NCBI GenBank assembly: GCA_050693155.1
Contig: JBOGWA010000077.1
Coordinates: 1-19,483 of the forward strand
DNA from: JBOGWA01 sp050693155
GTDB taxonomy: Bacteria > Actinomycetota > UBA4738 > CALAEC01
DNA: 19,483 nucleotides
Direction of reading: 5' to 3'
Shown here: positions 6,086 through 14,231 of the stretch, one piece after another
How the letters are laid out: each line of letters opens with the position of its first letter
How positions within the stretch are numbered: position 1 is the first letter of the stretch
The notes under the pieces: generated by a model
The model's database searches: none
What the model was told of the DNA's origin: nothing
Seen by the model: the letters and a program-made list of their open reading frames with translations, nothing else
Position numbers and translations under genes: made by a program

Positions 6086-8047
6086 CTAGCGCCACTCGAC
6101 GCTCACGACCTCGACCGGCTCCGATACCCCTTTGAGCGTCACCGTACGGGGCTCGGAGAGCGGGAAACGGACCGCCCCTTTCCCGACGGTCGAGCGGCTC
6201 ACGAGGATCTCGCCCCCTTCGGCAAGGGCGCCGATTCGTGCGGCCTCGTGGACTCCCTTTCCGGCGTAGTCCCTGCCGCGACGCACGACCTCAGCCTCGT
6301 GGAGCCCGATCCGGACCTGGGGCGCAAACCCATGCGCCCGGCGGTGCTCCGTAAGCGCACGCTGGATCGCGACCGCACTATCGAGCGCCGCGCGGGCATT
6401 CTCGAAGGAGACGAAGAAGCCGTCCCCTGTGTGGCGAACCTCGCCGCCACCGTTTCGCTCGATCAGCGACCGAAGCGTCTGATCGTGCCACTGGATGAGA
6501 TCCTGCCAGGCCTCATCACCCAGGGCTTCGACCAGCGGGGTCGACCCGACGATGTCGGTGAACATGAACGTCCGGGTAACACGGGCTCCCGACCGAATGG
6601 CGACGGCGGCCTCCTTGCCTAGCAGCTCCGCCGCCCGGTCCGCGTCCGGAACGGCGCCAAGTCGCTCGAACGCGGTCTTGGCCGTTTCCAGTTCGACGAC
6701 CGCCGCGCTCTCGTCCCCGTCCGCCCGGTAGGCCTCGCCAAGGACCCGCCTGGCTCGCGCCACCTCGTAGGGCGCCCCGGCCTCGTTCCAGAGCTCCACC
6801 GCGCGATGCAAGCTCCCCGCGGCAGCTATTGGGTCACCCTCGGCCAGCAAGAGCGCGCCGCGGGCAGAGGCAACCGCGGCAAGAAGCGCGGGCGTCTCGT
6901 AGATATCGGCAGTGGTCTCCAGCTCGTCGACGATCTGGCGCACACCCTCCAGGTCACCGGCGGCAAGCCCGATGTCGACGGCGGGGGCCAGTAGCCGGAA
7001 ACGCATGAGCGGCGAAGTCTGGTCGTTTGCAAGGGCTCGGGTGATCGAGACGCGCGCGCCTTCGACATCTCCCTGGGCCAACCGAAGGAGTGACATCCCC
7101 GGTTCCGGGTCCCAGTTCAGGTCGTGGGATTGCCGGAAGGCGTCGGCCGCTCCCGGGAGATCGCCAACCCGCAGGCGGATCTCGCCTACTTCATAGAGCC
7201 CGCGTGCACTGAAGGTGAGGTCGTACTTGCGAAGCTCCTCGCAGGCCCGCTTCGCTTCCCGCTCGGCGTCGGCCCACGCGCCCCGAAAGTACATGACCTC
7301 CGCGCGATGGACGCGGCAGATGCCCGGGAATCCCGAGATCCCGGTGCGTTCGCACCATCGTTCGGCGGCATCCGTCCACTCCCCGGCTCGCCGCCAGTCC
7401 GCCATCTCTCGGCAGACGCCGATCGTCATGCAGTAGATGGCCCCCGTCGTGTACGGGTCGAGCTCTCCCCCCACGGCGGCCACCGTGGCCTCGTCGATGA
7501 AGGACATCCCCTCTTGGACTCGCCCCGCCGCCACGTGGGACATGCCCTGGAGCTGGAGACCGAACGCCTTGAGTGCCGAATTCTTCAGCCTGGCGCCGAC
7601 CTCGTGGGCGCGCCTCGCCTGCGTGAGGACTTCCTCGAGATCGCCCGTGACGCGCAGCGCGCGGAAAGCGAACATGACGGCTTGCCAGCCGTGTGCGGGG
7701 CACTCGCGATCCATGCCGTCGAGGAGCCTTCCCGCACGAGAGAGCCATCCGGCGCCGATCGCCGTCTCCAACCGATCGAAGCGATCCGAGGCCAGCTGAA
7801 GCGCCATCTCGGCGGCTTTGCATTCCTCGCCTTCTTCCGCATAGGCGGCGTACGCGCGTTCCCTCGCCTCGATTGCGGCATCCGGGTCGCCTCCGAACCA
7901 CGCCGCTTGAGCGAGGACCACGAGGTCCGGGGGGTCGAGGGCTCGCTCGGCGTCTGCCGCATGAAGCTCCTCGAGAGCTTCCGCCCAGGCGTGGCGCTCG
8001 TAGGCCTCGCGCCCCGCCTCGAGATGGTCTCTGGTTACCTGGCTCAT
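6086..8047 (-). CDS. TPR-repeat protein with C-terminal class III adenylate/guanylate cyclase domain
   Basis: The 653-residue protein has about 480 residues of helical TPR-type repeats (for example the segments around YERHAWAEALEELHAADAER and LYEVGEIRLRVGDLPGAADA). A class III nucleotide cyclase domain follows at about 490-653. The two metal-binding aspartates are present: Asp498 in FMFTDIVGST and Asp542 in HTGDGFFVSF. The usual VNxAAR motif reads VHEAAR (His600, Arg604), so the transition-state Arg is kept and the Asn is His. The usual substrate Lys before GDG is Arg. Nucleotide specificity is therefore uncertain. Many actinobacterial relatives carry an AAA/NB-ARC ATPase between cyclase and TPRs; none is present, and the order is TPR first. 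There is no membrane segment. The ATG at 8047 has no good ribosome site. The gene is 51 bp downstream of rsfS on the same strand. Confidence 0.88.
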   Translation of the reverse strand: MSQVTRDHLEAGREAYERHAWAEALEELHAADAERALDPPDLVVLAQAAWFGGDPDAAIEARERAYAAYAEEGEECKAAEMALQLASDRFDRLETAIGAGWLSRAGRLLDGMDRECPAHGWQAVMFAFRALRVTGDLEEVLTQARRAHEVGARLKNSALKAFGLQLQGMSHVAAGRVQEGMSFIDEATVAAVGGELDPYTTGAIYCMTIGVCREMADWRRAGEWTDAAERWCERTGISGFPGICRVHRAEVMYFRGAWADAEREAKRACEELRKYDLTFSARGLYEVGEIRLRVGDLPGAADAFRQSHDLNWDPEPGMSLLRLAQGDVEGARVSITRALANDQTSPLMRFRLLAPAVDIGLAAGDLEGVRQIVDELETTADIYETPALLAAVASARGALLLAEGDPIAAAGSLHRAVELWNEAGAPYEVARARRVLGEAYRADGDESAAVVELETAKTAFERLGAVPDADRAAELLGKEAAVAIRSGARVTRTFMFTDIVGSTPLVEALGDEAWQDLIQWHDQTLRSLIERNGGGEVRHTGDGFFVSFENARAALDSAVAIQRALTEHRRAHGFAPQVRIGLHEAEVVRRGRDYAGKGVHEAARIGALAEGGEILVSRSTVGKGAVRFPLSEPRTVTLKGVSEPVEVVSVEWR

Positions 8048-8098
8048 TCGAGAATCCCGCGTGGGAACTCCAACATCGTACCGCGGGGTCGGATGCCG

Positions 8099-8467
8099 CT
8101 AGCCGCTCGAAACGGCCGGCGGCTCCCATTCGACGACGGGCGCGTCCGCCCAGAGCCGCTCGAGCCGGTAGTACTCCCGGTCCTCGTTCCGGAACACGTG
8201 AACGACGATGTCGGCAAAGTCGAGCAGCACCCAATGACCCTCGCGAACGCCCTCGCGCCGGAGCGGTTTCGCCCGCCGGTCTTCGAGCAGGACTCGCTCG
8301 ACCTCGTCGGCCACCGTCTTCACCTGGCGATCGGTGGAACCGCTCGCGATCACGAAGTAGTCGGTGATCCCGATCAGATCGTGCATGTCGAGGATCACGA
8401 CGTCCTGGGCTTGCTTCGACGACGCGGCCCGGGCCGCCGCGATGGCCAGGTCCTGGGGCCCGCTCAC
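8099..8467 (-). CDS. rsfS: Ribosomal silencing factor RsfS (Iojap/DUF143 family)
   Basis: A 122-residue protein of usual length. It has the RsfS core: KQAQDVVILDMHDLIGITDY, FVIASGSTDRQVKTVADEVE, the REGVREGHWVLLDFADIVVH strand pair and VFRNEDREYYRLERLWADA. The family binds ribosomal protein L14 on the large subunit and blocks joining with the small subunit, lowering translation when nutrients run short. The start ATG overlaps the stop of the upstream LytR_C gene as ATGA, implying translational coupling. Its place after nadD and a LytR-type gene is the common actinobacterial arrangement. Confidence 0.95.
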   Translation of the reverse strand: MSGPQDLAIAAARAASSKQAQDVVILDMHDLIGITDYFVIASGSTDRQVKTVADEVERVLLEDRRAKPLRREGVREGHWVLLDFADIVVHVFRNEDREYYRLERLWADAPVVEWEPPAVSSG

Positions 8468-9828
8468 TCCGGCGGGAAATCCCTCCCGACGATGATGCTC
8501 ACATCGGCAACGCCGGTCGGTTGGTCGCCGAGGTAGACGCGCCCGACGCCGAGCAGCTGCTGGGCGAGCCTGGCCTCATCCAGGAATTCTTCGGTGGATG
8601 CCACGATCTGCGTGACCTTCACGTTGAAGCTCATGGCGTTTTGCGACGATACCAGCCGGAACCCGGAAGGAACCAGGATGCGGGTGACCTCCTCGCCGAT
8701 GCCAGGCGTGCCCTTTCCGTTCAGAATGACGAGTCGAACCCCGTGCGCCGACGTCGCTGTGGGCAGGAACCATTCGCCGGTGAGCTTGGCGACGGCTTCC
8801 TCATCGGGCCGGGCCAGACCGGCGCCGATCCCCTCGACGGGCAGCTCGAGCAGCGTGACCTCGCCTTCCTCGGCCGCGGCGAGGATTCGGACGAGACCCT
8901 CCGGAACGTGCGCAGCAACGGCGGACGTGCCGCCTGCCTGCATGAGCGCAAGAAAGACGTCCTGCCCGCGCAGGAACTCGATCTCCCCAACCTCCTCGTG
9001 TCGTCCTTCGCCCAGGAAGGTGACGACCTCCTGCCCCGTCATCGACCGCTCCCCGACGACGATCTCCCCGAGACGATCCACGAGGTCCCGGAGGTCATCG
9101 AAGGTTGTCGCAACGGATCCGTCTATGCCGATCCCGAAGATGTTGGCGACCGTCGTTTCCATGAGCGACCTGTCGCCGATCCGTGCAACGTCGCCCACCG
9201 TCCCGACACCATGGCCGGGAATGCTCGCGACCGTGTACTCCGGGACGCCGACGACCACCGGGCCCTCCCTGCCGCCGATCCCGACCACCGCGACGTAGGC
9301 GGGTCCCGGCGGATCTTCCCGCCAGATCGTCCAGACGATGGCCTCCTGGGCGGGATCACCGACCGTGAGTGGCTGTTTCGCATCCGACGAACGCGGACCG
9401 CCCGATCGGAGCGAGGCGACGGCAGCCGCTCCGACCACGCCGACGACCATGACGATCAGCGCCAGCATGCGAACCTGTCGCCGGACTCGGCGGCGAATGC
9501 CTCGACGCCTTCTCGCCGCCGGCTCGGGTTCGGGTGGCGATGATGCTTCGCGCTGCCGTGACACCCGCAGGCGTTTCTTGACGCGCCGGCGGGTGGAAGG
9601 CTTCAGATCGACCGTCGGGGGATCCTCCGCAGACTCGGGTTCCGTTGGAGACTCGGGTTCCGTTCGAATGGGCGCGGGCGGCTCCGCAGAGCTCGCGGTT
9701 GGCGCGTCGCCGTTTGCCGTGACCTCCTGCGGTTCTCGCGGCGGTGTCCGAACCGGTTCGCGCGAGACCGCGTCCTCTTCGTCCCAGATCCCATCAATCA
9801 GATCGTCAACGCTCAAACGTTCCGTCAT
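8464..9828 (-). CDS. Membrane-anchored protein with degenerate LCP-like region and LytR_C domain
   Basis: The 454-residue protein has a disordered, acidic/proline-rich cytoplasmic N terminus (1-75) and a strongly basic stretch (79-120, several RRR clusters). A single transmembrane helix follows at about 121-140, then an outside region. Residues about 150-340 resemble a LytR-CpsA-Psr (LCP) fold in layout (SLMETTVANIFGIGIDGSVA, then DDLRDLVDRLGEIVV). I do not see the conserved Arg and Asp residues LCP phosphotransferases use, so catalysis is doubtful. Residues about 357-452 are a LytR_C domain (VRLVILNGKGTPGIGEEVTR to SIIVGRDF). The function may be cell-envelope related, inferred from the family only. 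The start ATG overlaps the nadD stop (ATGA) and the stop overlaps the rsfS start. Confidence 0.85.
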   Translation of the reverse strand: MTERLSVDDLIDGIWDEEDAVSREPVRTPPREPQEVTANGDAPTASSAEPPAPIRTEPESPTEPESAEDPPTVDLKPSTRRRVKKRLRVSRQREASSPPEPEPAARRRRGIRRRVRRQVRMLALIVMVVGVVGAAAVASLRSGGPRSSDAKQPLTVGDPAQEAIVWTIWREDPPGPAYVAVVGIGGREGPVVVGVPEYTVASIPGHGVGTVGDVARIGDRSLMETTVANIFGIGIDGSVATTFDDLRDLVDRLGEIVVGERSMTGQEVVTFLGEGRHEEVGEIEFLRGQDVFLALMQAGGTSAVAAHVPEGLVRILAAAEEGEVTLLELPVEGIGAGLARPDEEAVAKLTGEWFLPTATSAHGVRLVILNGKGTPGIGEEVTRILVPSGFRLVSSQNAMSFNVKVTQIVASTEEFLDEARLAQQLLGVGRVYLGDQPTGVADVSIIVGRDFPPE

Positions 9829-10424
9829 CGATACAACCCCGCCTTGTCTATGTACGCCTGTACGCCTTCCGGCACCAGGTAGCGAATGGGCTGTCCCTTG
9901 CGCACCCGGTTCCGGATATCCGTCGACGAGATCGCGAGGGCCGGGATGTCCATCACCCGAACGTTCGGGTGCCGCGTCGGCTGTTCGGCCTCGAACCGCT
10001 CGATGTCGTATCCCGGTCGCGTGGCCGCGATGAAATGCGCCACGTCAAGAACCTCTTCCGGATCCTTCCATTGGAGGATCTCCAGGATCGCATCCGCGCC
10101 GGTGATGAAGAAGAGCTTCGTCTCCTCACCGTACTGCTCCTGGAAGGCCCGGATCGTCTCTACGGTGTAGGTGGGACCCTCCCGATCGATCTCGATTCGC
10201 GAGACGCGGAACGCGGGATTGCCGGCCGTCGCGATTACCGTCATCAGGTAGCGATCCTCCGCGGGCGAAACGTCTGTGCCCTCTTTCATCCAGGGCTGGC
10301 CGGTCGGAACGAAGACGACCTCGTCGAGGTCGAACTGCCAGAGCGCTTCCTCAGCGGTCACGAGATGGCCGTTGTGGATGGGGTCGAAGGTCCCGCCCAT
10401 GACCCCCAGGCGGCTCGCGTCCAC
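9825..10424 (-). CDS. nadD: Nicotinate-nucleotide adenylyltransferase NadD
   Basis: This enzyme joins nicotinate mononucleotide and ATP to make deamido-NAD. The nucleotidyltransferase (T/H)xGH signature is GGTFDPIHNGHL near the N terminus, and the second signature ISSTDIR is near the C terminus. VFVPTGQPWMKEG and FFITGADAILEILQWKDPEE are typical family blocks. Starting at GTG 10424 gives VDASRLGVMGG, a family-like N terminus of about 199 residues. A longer form from GTG 10478 adds 18 residues with lower G/C at third positions. Neither start has a ribosome site, but a TACAAT hexamer sits 7 nt upstream of GTG 10424, which would suit a leaderless message. The stop overlaps the next gene as ATGA. 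Confidence 0.92.
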   Translation of the reverse strand: MDASRLGVMGGTFDPIHNGHLVTAEEALWQFDLDEVVFVPTGQPWMKEGTDVSPAEDRYLMTVIATAGNPAFRVSRIEIDREGPTYTVETIRAFQEQYGEETKLFFITGADAILEILQWKDPEEVLDVAHFIAATRPGYDIERFEAEQPTRHPNVRVMDIPALAISSTDIRNRVRKGQPIRYLVPEGVQAYIDKAGLYR

Positions 10425-10431
10425 AGCGCCG

Positions 10432-10437
10432 ATTGTA
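10432..10437 (-). promoter_or_regulatory. Possible internal -10 element for leaderless nadD
   Basis: TACAAT on the minus strand ends 7 nt before GTG 10424, putting a predicted transcription start at or next to the start codon. No TTGACA-like -35 is present at normal spacing, so the call is tentative. Confidence 0.3.
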
Positions 10438-10483
10438 CGATCGAAGGAGCGCTCCCCCGTGGATTTCCCGGCCGTCACAATGC

Positions 10484-10588
10484 TTATTCGGCGAGCTCAC
10501 TCGCCCACGCCCGAAACCGGGGGAGGTGCGACCGGTAGTGCTCGGCGCCGGGGTGTGCGAACCAGAGCGCGGCCTTGCGATCCGTCAC
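10484..10588 (-). CDS. Small 34-residue protein between proA and nadD, not recognised
   Basis: A GTG start overlaps the proA stop as GTGA, and the frame runs 34 codons to TAA at 10484. The product starts MTDRKAALWFAHPGAEHYRS and ends with FRAWASELAE. Third codon positions are G or C in most codons, matching flanking real genes, and the frame fills nearly all of the 106-bp interval between proA and the outer nadD start. The overlap has the same form as the obg/proB junction, so translation coupled to proA is likely. There is no signal peptide or membrane segment. It has many aromatic residues and His (Trp, Phe, Tyr, three His) for its size. I recognise no family and assign no function. It could also be the remnant of a longer gene. 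Confidence 0.55.
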   Translation of the reverse strand: MTDRKAALWFAHPGAEHYRSHLPRFRAWASELAE

Positions 10589-11829
10589 TCGCGGATCTGG
10601 CCCTCCCCGTACACGACGAACTTGTACGTGGTGAGCTCCGGAAGGCCCATCGGTCCTCGCGCGTGGAGCTTCTGGGTGGAGATGCCGATCTCGGCCCCCA
10701 TCCCCAACTCGCCGCCGTCGGTGAACCGGGTCGAGGCATTCACCATGACCGCCGCCGCGTCGACTTCGTCCACGAAGCGCTTCGCGGCCCCGTAATCCTC
10801 GGTGACGATGGCTTCGGTGTGCTTCGTGCCGAACGAGTTGATGTGTTCGATCGCATCTTCGATCGAATCGACGACCCGTCCAGCGATCCGGAGGTCCAGG
10901 AACTCCGCCCGGAACTCTTCCTCTCCGGCCGGTTGCACCTCGTCTCCGTACGAACGGAGGCTCTCGTCCCCGTACACCGTCACGCCGTGCTCCCCGAGCG
11001 CGGCCAGCGCCTTTGGAACGAAGTCGTCGGCCACCTCGCGGTGGACGACGAAGGACTCGGCTGCGTTGCAGACGCCCGGCCGCTGAACCTTCGCGTTGAC
11101 GAGGATCTTCAGCGCCTTCTCGAGGTCGGCGGCGCGATCGACGTAGACGTGGCAGTTGCCGACGCCGGTCTCGACGACGGGAACTTGCGACTCACGGACG
11201 ACCGTTTCGATGAGCTCGGCGCCCCCGCGAGGGATCAGCAGATCGATCAGACCGCGAGCCCGCATCATCTCGGTTGCGCTCTCCCGCGTAGGCGGCACCG
11301 TCTGGATCGTTCCCTCCGGCAAACCCTCGAGTTCCCCCGCCTCCTGGATGACGCGCGCCAGGACGGCGTTCGAAGCCTCGGCGATGCGCGACCCGCGAAG
11401 GAGCACGGCGTTACCCGCGCGGACCGCCAGACCGGCCGCGTCAACCGTGACGTTCGGGCGTCCCTCGTAGATCACCCCGATGATGCCGAGCGGGACACGC
11501 ACTTTTTCGACGCGGAGCCCGTTGGGAAGCATCCAGCCCTCGATGATCTCGCCGACGGGATCCTTGAGCGTTGCAACTTGCCGGAGCCCGTCGGCCATTT
11601 GCGAAACGCGGGATGTGTCGAGCGCCAACCGATCGAGCACGGCTCCGGTGGCTTTTTCGGCCGCCGCCCGCTCGGTGTCGTTGCGGTTTGCCTCGATGAT
11701 CTCGTCGACCCGAGCTTCGAGGGCCCCGGCCATCGCAATCAGGGCCGCTGCCTTCTGACCGGACGTCGACCGAGCGAGTCGAGCAGCCGCCGCCCGAGCC
11801 GGCGCGGCAAGCGCGTCGAGTGCTCCCAT
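10585..11829 (-). CDS. proA: Glutamate-5-semialdehyde dehydrogenase (gamma-glutamyl phosphate reductase) ProA
   Basis: ProA reduces glutamyl-5-phosphate to glutamate semialdehyde with NADPH, the second step of proline synthesis. The 414 residues are of normal length and family blocks are intact throughout: PLGIIGVIYEGRPNVTVDAA, GNAVLLRGSRIAEASN, the catalytic cysteine Cys254 in VQRPGVCNAAE, AEFLDLRIAGRVVDSIEDAI and the C-terminal GAEIGISTQKLHARGPMGLP. The ATG overlaps the proB TAA by one base (TAATG), so the two proline enzymes are translationally coupled. This fits channelling of the unstable intermediate. The stop overlaps the GTG of a small downstream ORF. Confidence 0.97.
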   Translation of the reverse strand: MGALDALAAPARAAAARLARSTSGQKAAALIAMAGALEARVDEIIEANRNDTERAAAEKATGAVLDRLALDTSRVSQMADGLRQVATLKDPVGEIIEGWMLPNGLRVEKVRVPLGIIGVIYEGRPNVTVDAAGLAVRAGNAVLLRGSRIAEASNAVLARVIQEAGELEGLPEGTIQTVPPTRESATEMMRARGLIDLLIPRGGAELIETVVRESQVPVVETGVGNCHVYVDRAADLEKALKILVNAKVQRPGVCNAAESFVVHREVADDFVPKALAALGEHGVTVYGDESLRSYGDEVQPAGEEEFRAEFLDLRIAGRVVDSIEDAIEHINSFGTKHTEAIVTEDYGAAKRFVDEVDAAAVMVNASTRFTDGGELGMGAEIGISTQKLHARGPMGLPELTTYKFVVYGEGQIRE

Positions 11830-12935
11830 TAGTCGATCACCACCAGCTCGTCCCTGTGGATGACCTCCCTATCGTAGGGGCCTCCGGGAAGCGAGGTGAG
11901 GTCCTTGCTCGATCGTCCCGCGATCTTAGGCAGCTCCCGGCTCGAGTAGTTCGCAATTCCTCGCGCGAAGGGACGGCCGGCGGGCCCGGCAACCTCCACG
12001 GGGTCTCCTGAAGTGAAGTCGCCTTCAACCCCGACGACGCCGGCGGCAAGAAGACTTCTCCCATCCTCTCGAACCGCGCGTTCGGCGCCGGCATCAACCT
12101 GGATCCGCCCACGCGGCCCGCTGGCGAACGCGATCCATGCTTTCCGCGCGCGCTTCCTTCCCCCGCGTGGAGGCAGCCACGTGCCGAGTGTCTCGCCCTC
12201 GAGGATCCGTCGCAGGACGCCCCGACGGGCCGCATTCGCAACGACGACTCCGGTACCCCCGGTGGTTGCGATCCGAGCGGCCTCGAGTTTGCTCGCCATC
12301 CCGCCGGATGCCGATCGGGTACCCGGGCCAGACGCCCGGATGTCGATCGGGCCGGTGACCTCGTCAAGCAGCCGCCCCCGGCCGCGTCGCGGGTCGCGCG
12401 TGTAGATCCCGTCGACGTCAGAGAGGAGCACGAGAAGGTCGGCGCTCACCATGACGGCGACGAGCGCGGCAAGCCGATCGTTATCGCCGAAGCGAATCTC
12501 CTCGGTCCCGACGGTGTCGTTCTCGTTCACGATCGGGACGACGCCGCCCGACAACAACCGCTCGAGAGTGTTCCGGGCGTTCACGTACTGGCGGCGACGA
12601 AGGAAGTCGTCCTGAGTCAGGAGGATCTGCGCGGCCGTAAGGCCTCGGCGTGCGAACAGGCGCGCGTACCCGGCGGCAAGGAGTCCTTGCCCAACGGCGG
12701 CGGCGGCCTGCTGGCTCGGGATGTCCCTCGGGCGCTGGGTGAGACCGAGCGGTCGCAGCCCGGTTGCGATCGCCCCCGAGGAGACCAGTACGCATGTCCG
12801 GCCGGAAGTGACGTCGCACACGTCCGCCACGATCTTCCCCATGCGCCTCGGCGAAGCAAGGTCGTCCTGCCCGACGAGGCTGGACGTGCCGACCTTGACG
12901 ACGAGGCGTTTCACCGGTGGAAGCGTGCGGCTCAC
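11829..12935 (-). CDS. proB: Glutamate 5-kinase ProB with PUA domain
   Basis: ProB phosphorylates glutamate at the gamma carboxyl, the committed and proline-inhibited step. The 368-residue protein has an amino acid kinase domain (about 8-255) with VVKVGTSSLV at the start, VSSGAIATGL, PIVNENDTVGTEEIRFGDND and LLSDVDGIYTRDPR. A C-terminal PUA domain follows (about 275-360, IQVDAGAERAVREDGRSLLA to SSRELPKIAG). It is full length. The GTG start overlaps the obg stop as GTGA, and the stop overlaps proA, so it lies inside a tightly coupled set. Confidence 0.97.
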   Translation of the reverse strand: MSRTLPPVKRLVVKVGTSSLVGQDDLASPRRMGKIVADVCDVTSGRTCVLVSSGAIATGLRPLGLTQRPRDIPSQQAAAAVGQGLLAAGYARLFARRGLTAAQILLTQDDFLRRRQYVNARNTLERLLSGGVVPIVNENDTVGTEEIRFGDNDRLAALVAVMVSADLLVLLSDVDGIYTRDPRRGRGRLLDEVTGPIDIRASGPGTRSASGGMASKLEAARIATTGGTGVVVANAARRGVLRRILEGETLGTWLPPRGGRKRARKAWIAFASGPRGRIQVDAGAERAVREDGRSLLAAGVVGVEGDFTSGDPVEVAGPAGRPFARGIANYSSRELPKIAGRSSKDLTSLPGGPYDREVIHRDELVVID

Positions 12936-14194
12936 GAGGTCTCGGTAGGCCTGTCTGGGAAAAACTCGAACCCCCGGCCCGCGATCACGACTTCGTCTCC
13001 GTGTTTGGCGCCCATCTCAGCGAGGCGACGCTCGACGCCATGGCGTCGAAGACGCGTCTGCAGACGTGTGACCGCCGAAGGGTCGTCGAAGTCGGTCTCC
13101 GCAACCCAGCGCTCGACGATCCGCCCCTGGACCCGGAACCGCGCTCCCTCACGCGTCACGTTGAACGGCTCCCGCCCGGGCCGCAGGACGACGAAGGACT
13201 CGCGCGCGGGCGCGGGAGTCTCACGCGCGAGCGTCTCGAGCCGCCCGGAAAGGGCATCGATCCCTTCGCCCGTCACTCCCGATGCCGTCACGGTTTCGGC
13301 AACCGCTCGCAGCGGCCCGACGCGAGGCTCGACGCCCTCCTCAGCCATCAGGTCGATCTTCGTGGCAACGATGAGTGGAGCCCGCTCGAGGAGGGCGGGA
13401 TCGAAACGTGCCAGCTCGCCCTGAACGATCCGCAGATCTCCGGATGGATCCTCGCTGGAGATATCCACGACGTGAACGAGAACGCGGCACCGAGAGACGT
13501 GGCGCAGGAAGCGGTCACCGAGGCCTTTGCCTTCGTGCGCGTCCTCGACGAGGCCGGGGACGTCCGCCACCACGAATCGGCCGTCACCGTCGCCGGCCAC
13601 CCCCAGGTTTGGGCTGAGGGTAGTGAACGGGTAGTCCGCGATCTTCGGCGTCGCTGCCGTGAGGGCGGCGAGGAGCGTCGACTTCCCCGCGTTGGGAAGA
13701 CCGACCAATCCCACATCCGCGACGAGCCGGAGCTCCAGTTCCAGACGACGCTCTTCCCCGAGCTCACCCCGCTCGACAACGTGTGGCGCGCGATTCTTGG
13801 CGCTCGCGAAGGATGCGTTCCCGCGCCCGCCCCGTCCGCCGCGGGCTACCACAACGCTCCCATCTTCGCCGACGAGGTCCGCGACGGGTCCGCGCTCGTC
13901 TCGGACGACCGTGCCGTCGGGCACGTGCACGACCCGGTCGGTTCCGTCCTTCCCGTGCCGTTCCCCTCCCCGGCCGGGACCGCCATCTTCGGCCCGCTGA
14001 TGCGGCTGGGCGGCGAGGGAGCTCAGATCGTAGACATCGAAAGAGACCTTCAGCACCACGTCGCCCCCGGCTCCTCCGCTCCCACCATCCGGTCCTCCGC
14101 GAGGCCGGAACTTCTCCCGTCGGAACGAAGCGGCCCCGTCGCCTCCACGCCCGCCACGGGCAATGATCAGCGCTTCGTCAACGAAGGTTGCCAT
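12932..14194 (-). CDS. obg: Ribosome-assembly GTPase Obg (ObgE/CgtA)
   Basis: A 420-residue protein with the three Obg parts. The glycine-rich OBG domain is at 1-158 (FVDEALIIARGGRGGDGAAS, then GGPDGGSGGAGGDVVL). The GTPase domain is at about 159-335, with P-loop GLPNAGKST, switch I YPFTTLSPNLG, DVPGL, TKID for guanine recognition and a closing SGVTGEG. The C-terminal OCT domain is at about 340-412 (REPFNVTREGARFRVQGR to DEVVIAGRGFEFFPD). It helps mature the large ribosomal subunit and links to ppGpp signalling in other bacteria. MATFVDEA is the family N terminus, so ATG 14194 is chosen over the upstream open frame. It follows rpmA by 37 bp, the near-universal rplU-rpmA-obg order. Confidence 0.97.
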   Translation of the reverse strand: MATFVDEALIIARGGRGGDGAASFRREKFRPRGGPDGGSGGAGGDVVLKVSFDVYDLSSLAAQPHQRAEDGGPGRGGERHGKDGTDRVVHVPDGTVVRDERGPVADLVGEDGSVVVARGGRGGRGNASFASAKNRAPHVVERGELGEERRLELELRLVADVGLVGLPNAGKSTLLAALTAATPKIADYPFTTLSPNLGVAGDGDGRFVVADVPGLVEDAHEGKGLGDRFLRHVSRCRVLVHVVDISSEDPSGDLRIVQGELARFDPALLERAPLIVATKIDLMAEEGVEPRVGPLRAVAETVTASGVTGEGIDALSGRLETLARETPAPARESFVVLRPGREPFNVTREGARFRVQGRIVERWVAETDFDDPSAVTRLQTRLRRHGVERRLAEMGAKHGDEVVIAGRGFEFFPDRPTETS

Positions 14195-14231
14195 TGGGAT
14201 TCCCGGCCTCCGATTCCGGGGCGGGACGGAG

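Noticed and set aside
7124..8536. 470-codon plus-strand open frame opposite the cyclase and rsfS
   Set aside because: Antisense shadow; the minus-strand genes have clear domains and motifs.
10276..11832. 518-codon plus-strand open frame opposite nadD and proA
   Set aside because: Antisense shadow of two intact enzymes, with no family motif and a typical reverse-frame composition.
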